Positions 52,346-60,299 of a stretch of DNA of 64,000 nt are shown one piece after another. The translations under genes and the position numbers were made by a program. Source of the DNA: Chitinibacter sp046530675 (GTDB lineage: Bacteria > Pseudomonadota > Gammaproteobacteria > Burkholderiales > Chitinibacteraceae); the NCBI RefSeq assembly GCF_046530675.1, contig NZ_CP172558.1:1922001-1986000 (forward strand). Reading direction: 5' to 3'. Numbering within the stretch: position 1 is the stretch's first letter; each line of letters opens with the position of its first letter. The notes under the pieces are model-generated. The model did no database searches. It had not been told where the DNA came from and saw only the letters and a list, made by a program, of their open reading frames with translations.

Positions 52346-53248
52346 ATGATGACCCAATCCCATCAGGCCAGCGCCGACCACCCACGCGGACTAGATGATC
52401 TGCTGGCATTTTTAAGTGCGCACGGTGGACGATTCACAAACTTTGAACTGGATACCTTGCGCGAACGTATTGATGAACTGGTGAACTATGCCGCCGCTGT
52501 TGGCGTTATGGGCAAATCGGGTGCCGGTAAATCGGCACTCTGCAATGCGTTGTTTGGACAGGAAGCGACTGAAGTCAGCGCAGTCGATCCCTGTACTCGT
52601 CACCCGAAAGAAATCGATTTGGCCTGTCGGTACAACAAAGGCATTTCGCTGATCGATGTTCCCGGTGTGGGTGAAAGTATTGCTCGCGATAAGGAATACG
52701 CCAGCCTGTACGCTTCGTTGTTGCCTGAACTCGATCTGATTCTGTGGGTGATCAAGGCTGATGATCGTGCGCTGCATACTGACGAGCAGGTTTATCAACA
52801 CATCATCAAACCTTATACCGATCAGCATGGCATTCCAGTGCTGTTCGTCATCAACCAGCTCGACAAAATCGAACCGAGCAGGGAATGGGATTGGGAACGA
52901 CAACGTCCCAGTGGACAGCAGTTGTACCACCTTCAGCTCAAAACGCTACGGATCGTTCAGCGCTTTGCTATTTCGCCGTTGCAGGTTTGCGCCGTCTCGG
53001 CAAGCACTGGCTATGGGCTAGCGACTTTGATTGAAGCCGTCATCAAAGCACTACCCGCAGAAAAGCGCTGGGGCATAGCGCGGGAAACTCAATCTGCCTG
53101 TTTATCACCGTTGGCACTGGAAGAAGCCGAAGCCGGGTTGTGGGCGAGCATTTGCAGCGTAATTCGCGATTTGCTGCAAGAACGCGCAGCCTGGCTACTC
53201 GACAAAGTTCGCACTCTGTTGAACCGGCTGCGTAGTTGGATCGACTGA
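52346..53248 (+). CDS. YfjP/YeeP-like GTPase (element B copy)
   Basis: A 300-residue GTPase: G1 GKSGAGKSA, G3 DVPGVG, G4 NQLD (in place of NKxD). A C-terminal segment of about 60 residues with hydrophobic and basic patches (LLQERAAWLLDKVRTLLNRL) may touch membrane. It has an N-terminal helical region not seen in the A copy. I use ATG 52346 with GGAG 9 bases before it; the longer frame from 52217 has no ribosome site. It is divergent from the XRE gene and followed by the lipoprotein gene. The role is unknown. Confidence 0.85.
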   Translation: MMTQSHQASADHPRGLDDLLAFLSAHGGRFTNFELDTLRERIDELVNYAAAVGVMGKSGAGKSALCNALFGQEATEVSAVDPCTRHPKEIDLACRYNKGISLIDVPGVGESIARDKEYASLYASLLPELDLILWVIKADDRALHTDEQVYQHIIKPYTDQHGIPVLFVINQLDKIEPSREWDWERQRPSGQQLYHLQLKTLRIVQRFAISPLQVCAVSASTGYGLATLIEAVIKALPAEKRWGIARETQSACLSPLALEEAEAGLWASICSVIRDLLQERAAWLLDKVRTLLNRLRSWID

Positions 53249-53324
53249 GCGGCAGCATCCCATTTCGAGAAATTCAGCACAACCGTGACTGCTACTTAAA
53301 TGACACCAACGCCCAACTTTTGCT

Positions 53325-53369
53325 GTCACCAATTTGACATAAAAACATCATTAAATGATGATTGGCGAC
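53325..53369. promoter_or_regulatory. Nested dyads between GTPase and lipoprotein genes (B)
   Basis: GTCACCAAT (53325-53333) and ATTGGCGAC (53361-53369, 8 of 9 pairs) enclose the palindrome CATCATT-A-AATGATG (53346-53360). The site lies 114 bases before the lipoprotein start. It is a candidate operator or a terminator after the GTPase gene; the U-tract is absent, favouring an operator. Confidence 0.5.
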
Positions 53370-53482
53370 ATATTGAATTCACACAAAGCATGTAACCGTG
53401 AAATGCATTCCCAGCCTAACCCCTTGTCAATCAGCCAATTCAAGCAATTGGCGGTCCCTTTGTTCAAACAGGAGAATCCATC

Positions 53483-54697
53483 ATGACCATTAAATCGGGC
53501 GCTTTGCGTCCAGCATTGACGACAATTAATCACTACCTGCGTTCATACCGGGGCTTACTATGTCTGCCTGCCGTATTGTTGTTCAGCGGGTGTTTTTCAA
53601 GCGTTGATTGCAATAGCTCGGACGCGAAAGATACTGCGCTCAGGGTCATCGCCAATGAGCTGGACAAGGCGGCTTGGTATCAAGATGTCAAATTGGCGCT
53701 TGAAGGTACGCCCTTGCTGGAAGACATCAAAACGATCAGCAAAAGTGACAGCCCGAAAGCGGTAGTCTGCCAAGCCAACTACAGCTTCACCTACAACGGC
53801 AAACCGCATTCGATCAACGTGGATTATGACGTGAGCTATCTGGAAGATAAGGGAGATATTGAGGTAGCCGTGGCTGCTAACGATCTCAAATCCCGTCTCA
53901 TCGCGATTGCCACGGTTGAAGCACCGATCAAGAACGGCGAACAGATCGTCACCGATCCTTCCACCCGCCAGATGGCCAAAAAGCTGAACTGGAAAAACAA
54001 TAAGCTTGAGGGCGTACAAGAACTGTACAACCCGAGCAACCAAGCGATGATTGCCCAGATTCATTATGTGAACGGTCAAAAAGATGGCGAGGAAAAAGGC
54101 TGGAGTGAAGATGGGCAAACCCAGCTGGTTGCACTGAATTGGGTCAACGGCAAACCGACAGGCTACGAAAAACGGCTCTTCGAAGGCAAAGTCGTCACCG
54201 ACATCCAGTGGAAAGATGGCTTGCAAAACGGAGTTCGTTCTGACCACACCATTACAACCGGTGTTTATACCGAAATGCCGTATAAGAATGGGCTCAAGGA
54301 TGGTATCGCCAAAGTTTACGAATACCTACACCGGGATAGCACTTCAGCTGTTTTAGCGAGGACCGATCCCTATGTGAAAGACATACTTCATGGTATTCGC
54401 AAAACATATTCTGGTAATGGCACCGTTGTTTCGGAAGAACCATTTGTGAATGGCAAATTGGAAGGGCTTGCCAAATCCTACAACGAGAATGGCAGCGTGA
54501 GCATGGAGGTGACTTACGTGGCAGGTAACAAATATGGCGTTCAGAAAGACTATAACCAGCAAGGTCGATTGGAGCGAACATCGACTTATGAAAACAACAA
54601 ACTGAATGGGCTTTACACTGAATATGGCCCGGATGGAAAAGCAGTACTCAAGCAAAACTTTAAAGATGGCCAGCTACTTGGTTTAGTCAGTGAATAA
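53483..54697 (+). CDS. YwqK-repeat lipoprotein (element B copy)
   Basis: A 404-residue lipoprotein with lipobox LFSGC (acylated C37). The N-terminal domain, with the conserved start CFSSVDCNSSDAKDTAL, aligns with the element A protein. Residues about 160-400 are YwqK/MORN-like repeats (YVNGQKDG, FVNGKLEG, YENNKLNG), more numerous than in A. Repeat proteins of this type are thought to bind partner proteins or surfaces; no enzymatic residue is seen. The ATG follows AGGAGAATCC. A strong terminator follows. Confidence 0.8.
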   Translation: MTIKSGALRPALTTINHYLRSYRGLLCLPAVLLFSGCFSSVDCNSSDAKDTALRVIANELDKAAWYQDVKLALEGTPLLEDIKTISKSDSPKAVVCQANYSFTYNGKPHSINVDYDVSYLEDKGDIEVAVAANDLKSRLIAIATVEAPIKNGEQIVTDPSTRQMAKKLNWKNNKLEGVQELYNPSNQAMIAQIHYVNGQKDGEEKGWSEDGQTQLVALNWVNGKPTGYEKRLFEGKVVTDIQWKDGLQNGVRSDHTITTGVYTEMPYKNGLKDGIAKVYEYLHRDSTSAVLARTDPYVKDILHGIRKTYSGNGTVVSEEPFVNGKLEGLAKSYNENGSVSMEVTYVAGNKYGVQKDYNQQGRLERTSTYENNKLNGLYTEYGPDGKAVLKQNFKDGQLLGLVSE

Positions 54698-54767
54698 TCT
54701 ACAGCAATACTTTTCAAGTAGATCGCTGGCAAAACATCGCAGCAGCTGGAATTAACTTAACTTGACC

Positions 54768-54821
54768 ACTTTCACGCGCTAGGCGAAGTCATCTGCCTGG
54801 CGCGTGAAAGTTTATTTTTTT
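54768..54821 (+). terminator. Terminator after lipoprotein gene (B)
   Basis: ACTTTCACGCGC-T-AGGC (54768-54784) pairs with GCCT-G-GCGCGTGAAAGT (54795-54811), followed by TTATTTTTTT. It is a strong intrinsic terminator at the end of element B's last gene. Confidence 0.88.
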
Positions 54822-54944
54822 GTTGGTTTAGATAAGCAGGGGCAAGTTTCAATTGGGGTGAACACTTGGTCGAAGGCATTGTACTGGGGGCTGTGTTCAG
54901 ATTATTTGATTTTTATTGGGCGGAGAAAGGGTAGGGGATTTAGG

Positions 54945-55008
54945 TTGTTGGTATCTGAATTTGATACCAACAAAGATACCAACAATGGAAGCTGGATTTG
55001 TTGGTATC
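54945..55008. repeat. Arm-type repeats at the right end of element B
   Basis: TTGTTGGTATC (54945-54955, inverted), GATACCAACAA (54963-54973), GATACCAACAAT (54975-54986) and TTGTTGGTATC (54998-55008, inverted). Four copies lie within 64 bases, about 90 bases from the tRNA 3' end. They match the left-end repeat at 32431-32442 and are probably integrase arm sites. Confidence 0.85.
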
Positions 55009-55030
55009 ATACTGGATTCTACCGGACAAC

Positions 55031-55065
55031 AAAAAGCCCCGGAACCTAGGGTTTGCGGGGCTTTT
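55031..55065 (-). terminator. Terminator of tRNA-Leu
   Basis: On the minus strand, AAAAGCCCCG...CGGGGCTTTTT with a GGTTT/GAACC inner stem lies about 33 bases after the tRNA 3' end. It is a bidirectional-looking stem and is related in sequence to the one at 32276-32310. Confidence 0.8.
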
Positions 55066-55097
55066 AGGACTGCTATGGACTTCCTGAAGCTAAGTAA

Positions 55098-55182
55098 TGG
55101 TGCGCAACACGAGACTCGAACTCGCACGCCTTGCGGCACAGCGACCTCAACGCTGCGTGTCTACCAATTCCACCAATCGCGC
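55098..55182 (-). tRNA. tRNA-Leu(GAG), integration target
   Basis: The minus strand begins GCGCGATTGGTGGAATTGG and ends GTTGCGCACCA. The 7-bp acceptor stem pairs (GCGCGAT/GTTGCGC), the anticodon arm is CAGCG-TTGAGGT-CGCTG giving anticodon GAG, there is a long variable arm typical of class II tRNA, the T-arm is GTTCGAGTCTC, and CCA is encoded. It is 85 nt long. The last 22 bases are duplicated (with one base missing) at 32345-32365, identifying this gene as the attachment site of the island. Confidence 0.95.
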
Positions 55183-55363
55183 ACATCACGATGAATTGCT
55201 AATGAGGTATGCAATTCAGAGGAGCCGAATATTAACGAAATCCATGACCCTTGTCTAGCCCTGTTTGAAAAAATGCGTAATTGGCAGGTTCGGGCTTGAT
55301 AGCGGGGCAAAGCGGCGTCACACTGCTGTTATCGATTGGATTTTCACTGATTGGAGTTTGTAT

Positions 55364-55864
55364 ATGGACAATAAATCCCGTTTCGTCGTGACTGCCCGTG
55401 CGAGTAAAAAACTGCCAGAGGCTTTGCGCAATAATGATGGTATTCGTCAGGCGCTCAAGGCGGTGGATGAATACTTTCCGCTCAAATTGGTTCTCGATGA
55501 CCAGCAGCTCGACTTGCTGAAGAAAAGTTCCAAAGCGGTTGCGCGCTGCCTGATTCCGGGTAGCAAAGTGGATGCGTCGTATCAGTTTAATCATTTGTGC
55601 GAAATCTCCAGCGAGTTGTTCAAAGAAGTGAAAGAGATTCGCAAAAATATCAAAGAGATTGTCAGTGATCACGAGGATGAGCTGGAAAGCGACCGAGTTG
55701 GCGCTTTGCAGTATGTGAAGGAGTTCCGTTCGGAAATGGGCCCTGCGCTGGCGTCTTCGATCATTCTGCGTCGTTTTGCCAATTGCGTTGATGCGGTTTT
55801 GCTGGCGCAGATCCAGTATTCGGCAGAGAACGTCGAAATCGAGCTGCATATTGCCGAAGAGTAA
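55364..55864 (+). CDS. Unknown 166-residue helical protein
   Basis: A soluble, helical, charged protein starting MDNKSRFVVTARASKKLPEAL at 55364; the frame opens earlier at 55265, but the extension looks non-coding and overlaps likely promoter DNA. No domain is recognised; there are two cysteines and no HTH or membrane segment. It lies in the core part of the chromosome, between tRNA-Leu and purL, and ends at a shared terminator. No function is claimed. Confidence 0.6.
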   Translation: MDNKSRFVVTARASKKLPEALRNNDGIRQALKAVDEYFPLKLVLDDQQLDLLKKSSKAVARCLIPGSKVDASYQFNHLCEISSELFKEVKEIRKNIKEIVSDHEDELESDRVGALQYVKEFRSEMGPALASSIILRRFANCVDAVLLAQIQYSAENVEIELHIAEE

Positions 55865-55950
55865 TAATACTGCAGATTGATGATGCGCCCACTCGAGAAG
55901 CGAGGATGGGAACTCATCATCAAGTCAGTGAAATCTTGTAACTGACCGAA

Positions 55951-55978
55951 AAAAGCCCCGATTTGCATCGGGGCTTTT
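55951..55978. terminator. Bidirectional terminator between unknown gene and purL
   Basis: AAAAGCCCCGAT and ATCGGGGCTTTT form a perfect 12-bp stem around TTGC, with A- and T-runs on the two sides. It serves both convergent genes. Confidence 0.92.
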
Positions 55979-56001
55979 TGTTTGTTACGGGGTATTGCTC
56001 T

Positions 56002-59000
56002 CTAGCCCAGGAAGGCTCTGGCGTTGCGGAACATACGCATCCATGCGCCATCTTCTTCCCAGTCGCTTGGGTGCCAGCTGTTTTGCACGGTGCGGAACAC
56101 GCGTTCCGGGTGCGGCATCATGATGCTGAAGCGACCGTCGGCCGTTGTTACGCCGGCAATTGCTTCTGGGCTACCGTTCGGGTTGAGCGGGTATTGCTGT
56201 GTTGGTTTGCCGTGGCTATCCACATAACGCATCGCCACCAGTGCTTTGCCGATGTCGCCTTGCTGGCTGAAGTTGGCAAAACCTTCACCGTGGCTCACGA
56301 CCACCGGCATCTGGCTACCGGCCATGCCGTTGAAGAACAGCGATGGCGATTGCGGTACTTCTACCGTCACAAAGCGCGCTTCAAACTGCTCGCTCTGATT
56401 GCGGGTGAATTTTGGCCAGTGTTCAGCGCCCGGAATAATGCCCGACAAGTTCGCCATCATCTGGCAACCGTTACACACGCCCAGACCGAAAGTATCGATG
56501 CGGTTAAAGAACGCTTCAAACTGTGCACGCGCTGCGGCATTGAACAGGATCGATTTTGCCCAGCCTTCACCGGCGCCCAATACGTCACCGTACGAGAAGC
56601 CACCACACGCCGCCAAGCCCATAAAGTCGGCCAATTGCACGCGGCCAGCGATCACGTCGCTCATGTGGATGTCAACGGCAGCAAAACCGGCGCGGTTGAA
56701 TGCAGCACCCATCTCGATGTGACCGTTCACGCCTTGCTCGCGCAAGATCGCAACGCGTGGTTTTGCACCCTTCGCAATATACGGTGCAGCGATATCTTCG
56801 GATGGATTAAACGTCAATTTGGCAAACAGGCCTTTGTCGTTTTTGTCGGCGATACGTGCGTATTCGGCGTCGGCGCATTCCGGATTGTCGCGCAGGCGCT
56901 GGATTTGCCAGCTGGTTTTGCTCCACGCCTGTTGCAGACTAATGCGGGGCTCATCGAGCAGCATGCGGTTGCGTTTTTTGATTTTCAGCTTGTCGTCGTG
57001 GTTGGTTGTACCGATCACGTGCAGTTCACCAGCCAGATTGGCTTTCATGAATGCCGCGATGACGGAAGACGTATCGGCGCGGCGAACTTGCAGGACTGCG
57101 CCGAGTTCTTCATTGAACAGCACACCCATTACGCGACCGTTTTCGGCACGCTCGATGTCTTGTGGGGTGATTTCATCGAGCTGACGTTGACGAACTCGGC
57201 GATCAATACATAATTCGTCGATTTCGAGTGTCACGCCGCAATGGCTGGCAAACATCATTTCAGAAATGGCAGAAATCAGACCGCCGTCCGAACGGTCGTG
57301 GTACGCCAAAATCTTGCTTTCGAGATTAAGCTGCTGCACGGTGGCAAAGAAAGCTTTCAGATGATCAACGCTGACCACATCCGGCGACCAGTTGCCGAGT
57401 TGACTGTTCACTTGCGCCAGCGCCGATCCGCCCAGACGGCATTTGCCGGTACCCAGATCGATCAGCAGCAGATCGGTTTCTTCATCGGTGACAAGTTGTG
57501 GTGTCAGCGTTTTGCTCACGTCGCTGACGGGTGCAAAGCCAGAAATAATCAGTGATAGCGGTGCAACAACGGCTTTTTTCTCGCCAGCGTCGTCCCATAC
57601 CGTTTTCATCGACAGCGAGTCTTTGCCGACCGGAATCGACACGCCCAATTCACGGCACAGCTCAAGGCCAACGGCTTTGACGGTGTCGTAGAGGTTTGCA
57701 TCTTCGCCCGGGTGACCGGCTGGCGCCATCCAGTTGGCCGACAATTTCACATCGCCCAATTTAGCAATCGGTGCTGCCGCTAGGTTGGTCAGCGCTTCAC
57801 CGACCGCCATGCGGCCAGATGCAGCAGCATTGATCAGGGCTAGGGGGGTACGTTCGCCCATCGCCATAGCTTCGCCGCACAGCGTGTTATACCCCATGGT
57901 AGTAACTGCAACATCGGCCACTGGAATCTGCCAAGGGCCAACCATCTGATCGCGCGCGGTATAGCCGCCAACGGTACGGTCGCCGATATTGATCAGGAAT
58001 GATTTGTCCGCTACCGATGGCAACTGCAGTACTTTATACAGCGACTCTTTCAGATCGAGCGCAGACGAATCGAAGACTTTGAGTTCGGGTTTAACGCGCG
58101 TCACGTCACGCGTCATTTTCGGTGGTTTGCCGAGCAAAACGTCCATCGGCATATCGACTGGCTTATTCCCGAAGTGCGGGTCTTCCACCGTCAAGTGGCG
58201 CTCGTCAGTGGTGTGGCCGATCACCGCAAACGGGCAACGCTCGCGCTCGCAAATCGCTTCGAAAGTCAGCAAATCGTTCGGATGAATCCCGAGCACGTAG
58301 CGCTCTTGCGATTCATTTGACCAAATTTCTTTCGGCGCCATGCCGCGCTCTTCGATATTTACTTTACGTAAGTTAAATACCGCGCCCATGCCTGCGTCGT
58401 TCACCAGCTCTGGGAAGGCGTTCGAGATACCGCCCGCACCCACATCGTGAATCGACTGGATCGGGTTTTTATCGCCCAGCTGCCAGCAGCGATCGATCAC
58501 TTCCTGACAGCGACGTTCCATTTCCGGATTGCCGCGCTGTACCGAATCAAAATCCAAATCCGCTGCGTTCGCGCCAGTATCCATCGATGACGCTGCGCCG
58601 CCGCCCATCCCGATCAACATGCCTGGGCCGCCAAGCTGGATCAGCAGTGAGCCATCTGGCAGGCCGTTTTTGGTGACGTGATCGGCGCTGATATTGCCCA
58701 AGCCACCAGCGATCATGATCGGCTTGTGGTAACCACGGCGCTCGCCGTTGACGTCCAGCTCGAAAGTACGGAAGTAACCTGCCAGATTCGGACGGCCAAA
58801 TTCGTTGTTAAATGCCGCCGCGCCAATCGGGCCTTCGATCATGATGTCGAGCGCCGAAGCGATGCGATCCGGTTTGCCGTATTCCGGGCTTTCCCAGTCT
58901 TGTACGTAGCCGGGTAGATTCAGGTTGGATACGGTGAAACCACACAAACCGGCTTTCGGTTTCGAGCCGCGACCGGTTGCACCTTCGTCGCGAATCTCGC

Positions 59001-59955
59001 CGCCCGAGCCGGTTGCTGCGCCTGGGAAAGGTGAAATGGCGGTTGGGTGATTGTGCGTTTCCACTTTCATCAAAATATGCGTTTTTTGCTTTTCAAACGC
59101 GTATTGAGCACCGTCTGCCGCCGGGAAGAAACGCTCGGTGTCAAAGCCTTCGATCACCGATGAATTGTCCGAATACGCAACAACCGTGCCTTCTGGTGAT
59201 GCTTTATGTGTTTCGCGAATCATGCCAAACAAGCTGTAATCTTGTGCTTGGCCGTCGATGATGAAGTTGGCATTGAAAATCTTGTGACGGCAATGCTCGG
59301 AGTTGGCCTGCGCAAACATCGTCAACTCAACGTCGCTTGGGTTGCGGCCGAGTTTATTGAAGTTTTCGACTAGGTATTCGATTTCGTCGCTCGACAGAGC
59401 CAGACCGTATTCGGTATTGGCTTGCTCCAATGCCGCCTGACCACCGCCAAGGATGTCAACGGTTTTCAGTTCAGTTGGCTCGAAATGGCGGAATAGCTCA
59501 TTGCCTGCGGCTAAGCCTTCAAACACTTGCTCGGTCATCCGGTCGTGAATCAGTGGCAGCAGGGTATTTTTTTCGGCGCTCGACAGCGCAGCACCGTCGG
59601 CCTTGCTGGCGTAGATGGCCATGCCGCGCTCGATGCGGGCTACTTTGCCATCCAGACCACAGTGCAGGGCGATGTCGGTCGCTTTGGAAGACCATGGTGA
59701 AATTGTACCCAGGCGCGGCAAGACCAGAATCGGCGTGCCAGCGGCTTGTGCCGGATTGGCTGGTTCGCCATAGCTCAAAATGCGCCCAAGAACCGCCTGA
59801 TCGTCCGCAGACAGATCGGCGTTCAATTCGATGAAATGCCAGTATTCGGCATAAAGGTTGACAGTCAGACCTTGCGCGGCGAGCGCAGTTGCTAATTTTT
59901 CAATCCGGAACGGTGAAAGCGCGGTACCGCCGCGTAGTTGGAGCACATTGGCCAT
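56002..59955 (-). CDS. purL: Phosphoribosylformylglycinamidine synthase
   Basis: A 1317-residue single-chain PurL (FGAM synthetase), the fourth step of purine synthesis, converting FGAR, glutamine and ATP to FGAM. The order is an N-terminal PurS-like part, two AIRS-type synthetase halves (motifs MKVETHNHPTAISPFPGAATGSGGEIRDEGATGRGSKPKAG and a later GKDSLSMKT, described here by their family positions) and a C-terminal glutaminase with GVCNGCQM (nucleophile Cys) and PHPER (catalytic His and Glu). The full length matches the proteobacterial large form. Confidence 0.97.
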   Translation of the reverse strand: MANVLQLRGGTALSPFRIEKLATALAAQGLTVNLYAEYWHFIELNADLSADDQAVLGRILSYGEPANPAQAAGTPILVLPRLGTISPWSSKATDIALHCGLDGKVARIERGMAIYASKADGAALSSAEKNTLLPLIHDRMTEQVFEGLAAGNELFRHFEPTELKTVDILGGGQAALEQANTEYGLALSSDEIEYLVENFNKLGRNPSDVELTMFAQANSEHCRHKIFNANFIIDGQAQDYSLFGMIRETHKASPEGTVVAYSDNSSVIEGFDTERFFPAADGAQYAFEKQKTHILMKVETHNHPTAISPFPGAATGSGGEIRDEGATGRGSKPKAGLCGFTVSNLNLPGYVQDWESPEYGKPDRIASALDIMIEGPIGAAAFNNEFGRPNLAGYFRTFELDVNGERRGYHKPIMIAGGLGNISADHVTKNGLPDGSLLIQLGGPGMLIGMGGGAASSMDTGANAADLDFDSVQRGNPEMERRCQEVIDRCWQLGDKNPIQSIHDVGAGGISNAFPELVNDAGMGAVFNLRKVNIEERGMAPKEIWSNESQERYVLGIHPNDLLTFEAICERERCPFAVIGHTTDERHLTVEDPHFGNKPVDMPMDVLLGKPPKMTRDVTRVKPELKVFDSSALDLKESLYKVLQLPSVADKSFLINIGDRTVGGYTARDQMVGPWQIPVADVAVTTMGYNTLCGEAMAMGERTPLALINAAASGRMAVGEALTNLAAAPIAKLGDVKLSANWMAPAGHPGEDANLYDTVKAVGLELCRELGVSIPVGKDSLSMKTVWDDAGEKKAVVAPLSLIISGFAPVSDVSKTLTPQLVTDEETDLLLIDLGTGKCRLGGSALAQVNSQLGNWSPDVVSVDHLKAFFATVQQLNLESKILAYHDRSDGGLISAISEMMFASHCGVTLEIDELCIDRRVRQRQLDEITPQDIERAENGRVMGVLFNEELGAVLQVRRADTSSVIAAFMKANLAGELHVIGTTNHDDKLKIKKRNRMLLDEPRISLQQAWSKTSWQIQRLRDNPECADAEYARIADKNDKGLFAKLTFNPSEDIAAPYIAKGAKPRVAILREQGVNGHIEMGAAFNRAGFAAVDIHMSDVIAGRVQLADFMGLAACGGFSYGDVLGAGEGWAKSILFNAAARAQFEAFFNRIDTFGLGVCNGCQMMANLSGIIPGAEHWPKFTRNQSEQFEARFVTVEVPQSPSLFFNGMAGSQMPVVVSHGEGFANFSQQGDIGKALVAMRYVDSHGKPTQQYPLNPNGSPEAIAGVTTADGRFSIMMPHPERVFRTVQNSWHPSDWEEDGAWMRMFRNARAFLG

Positions 59956-60299
59956 GTCTGCAAGTCCGTAAAGGCAAAAAACAAAGGCGTAATGATACCT
60001 AAAAATCGGCCAATCTGCTGTTTTCTCGGTCTATTATGGCTATGCTTTACGGGCGGTTTTTGCCCTGACTGGTATGAAAACGCGAGATTCTTGCTGGTAG
60101 GGCTGTTTTTTTATTGATATTTTGCAAATGAATTCATTCTGGTATGGGGCAATTTATGACAATTGCGCCGTATCCACTAGCGGCGAATTCATTAGCCTTT
60201 TACACTGCTGAACAAGCATGTGCTGATTTAGTTCGGATGAGCTGAATCAGCTAATTTTTTTGTCACTGCATATTTCTGAGCAAGACGGAGAACAACACA
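59956..60299. promoter_or_regulatory. Divergent promoter region of purL and the GH20 gene
   Basis: A 344-base gap. The palindrome AGCTGA-A-TCAGCT (60240-60252), followed by AATTTTTTT, lies 48 bases before the GH20 start and could be an operator for amino-sugar control. I cannot assign promoter boxes or a PurR site with confidence. Confidence 0.4.

Noticed and set aside
54804..55049. 81-codon frame at the right end of element B
   Set aside because: It runs through the arm-type repeats and the tRNA terminator and starts within a terminator stem; accidental.
55963..57213. 416-codon plus-strand frame inside purL
   Set aside because: It is antisense to a fully conserved purL and resembles no protein; a shadow of a GC-biased gene.
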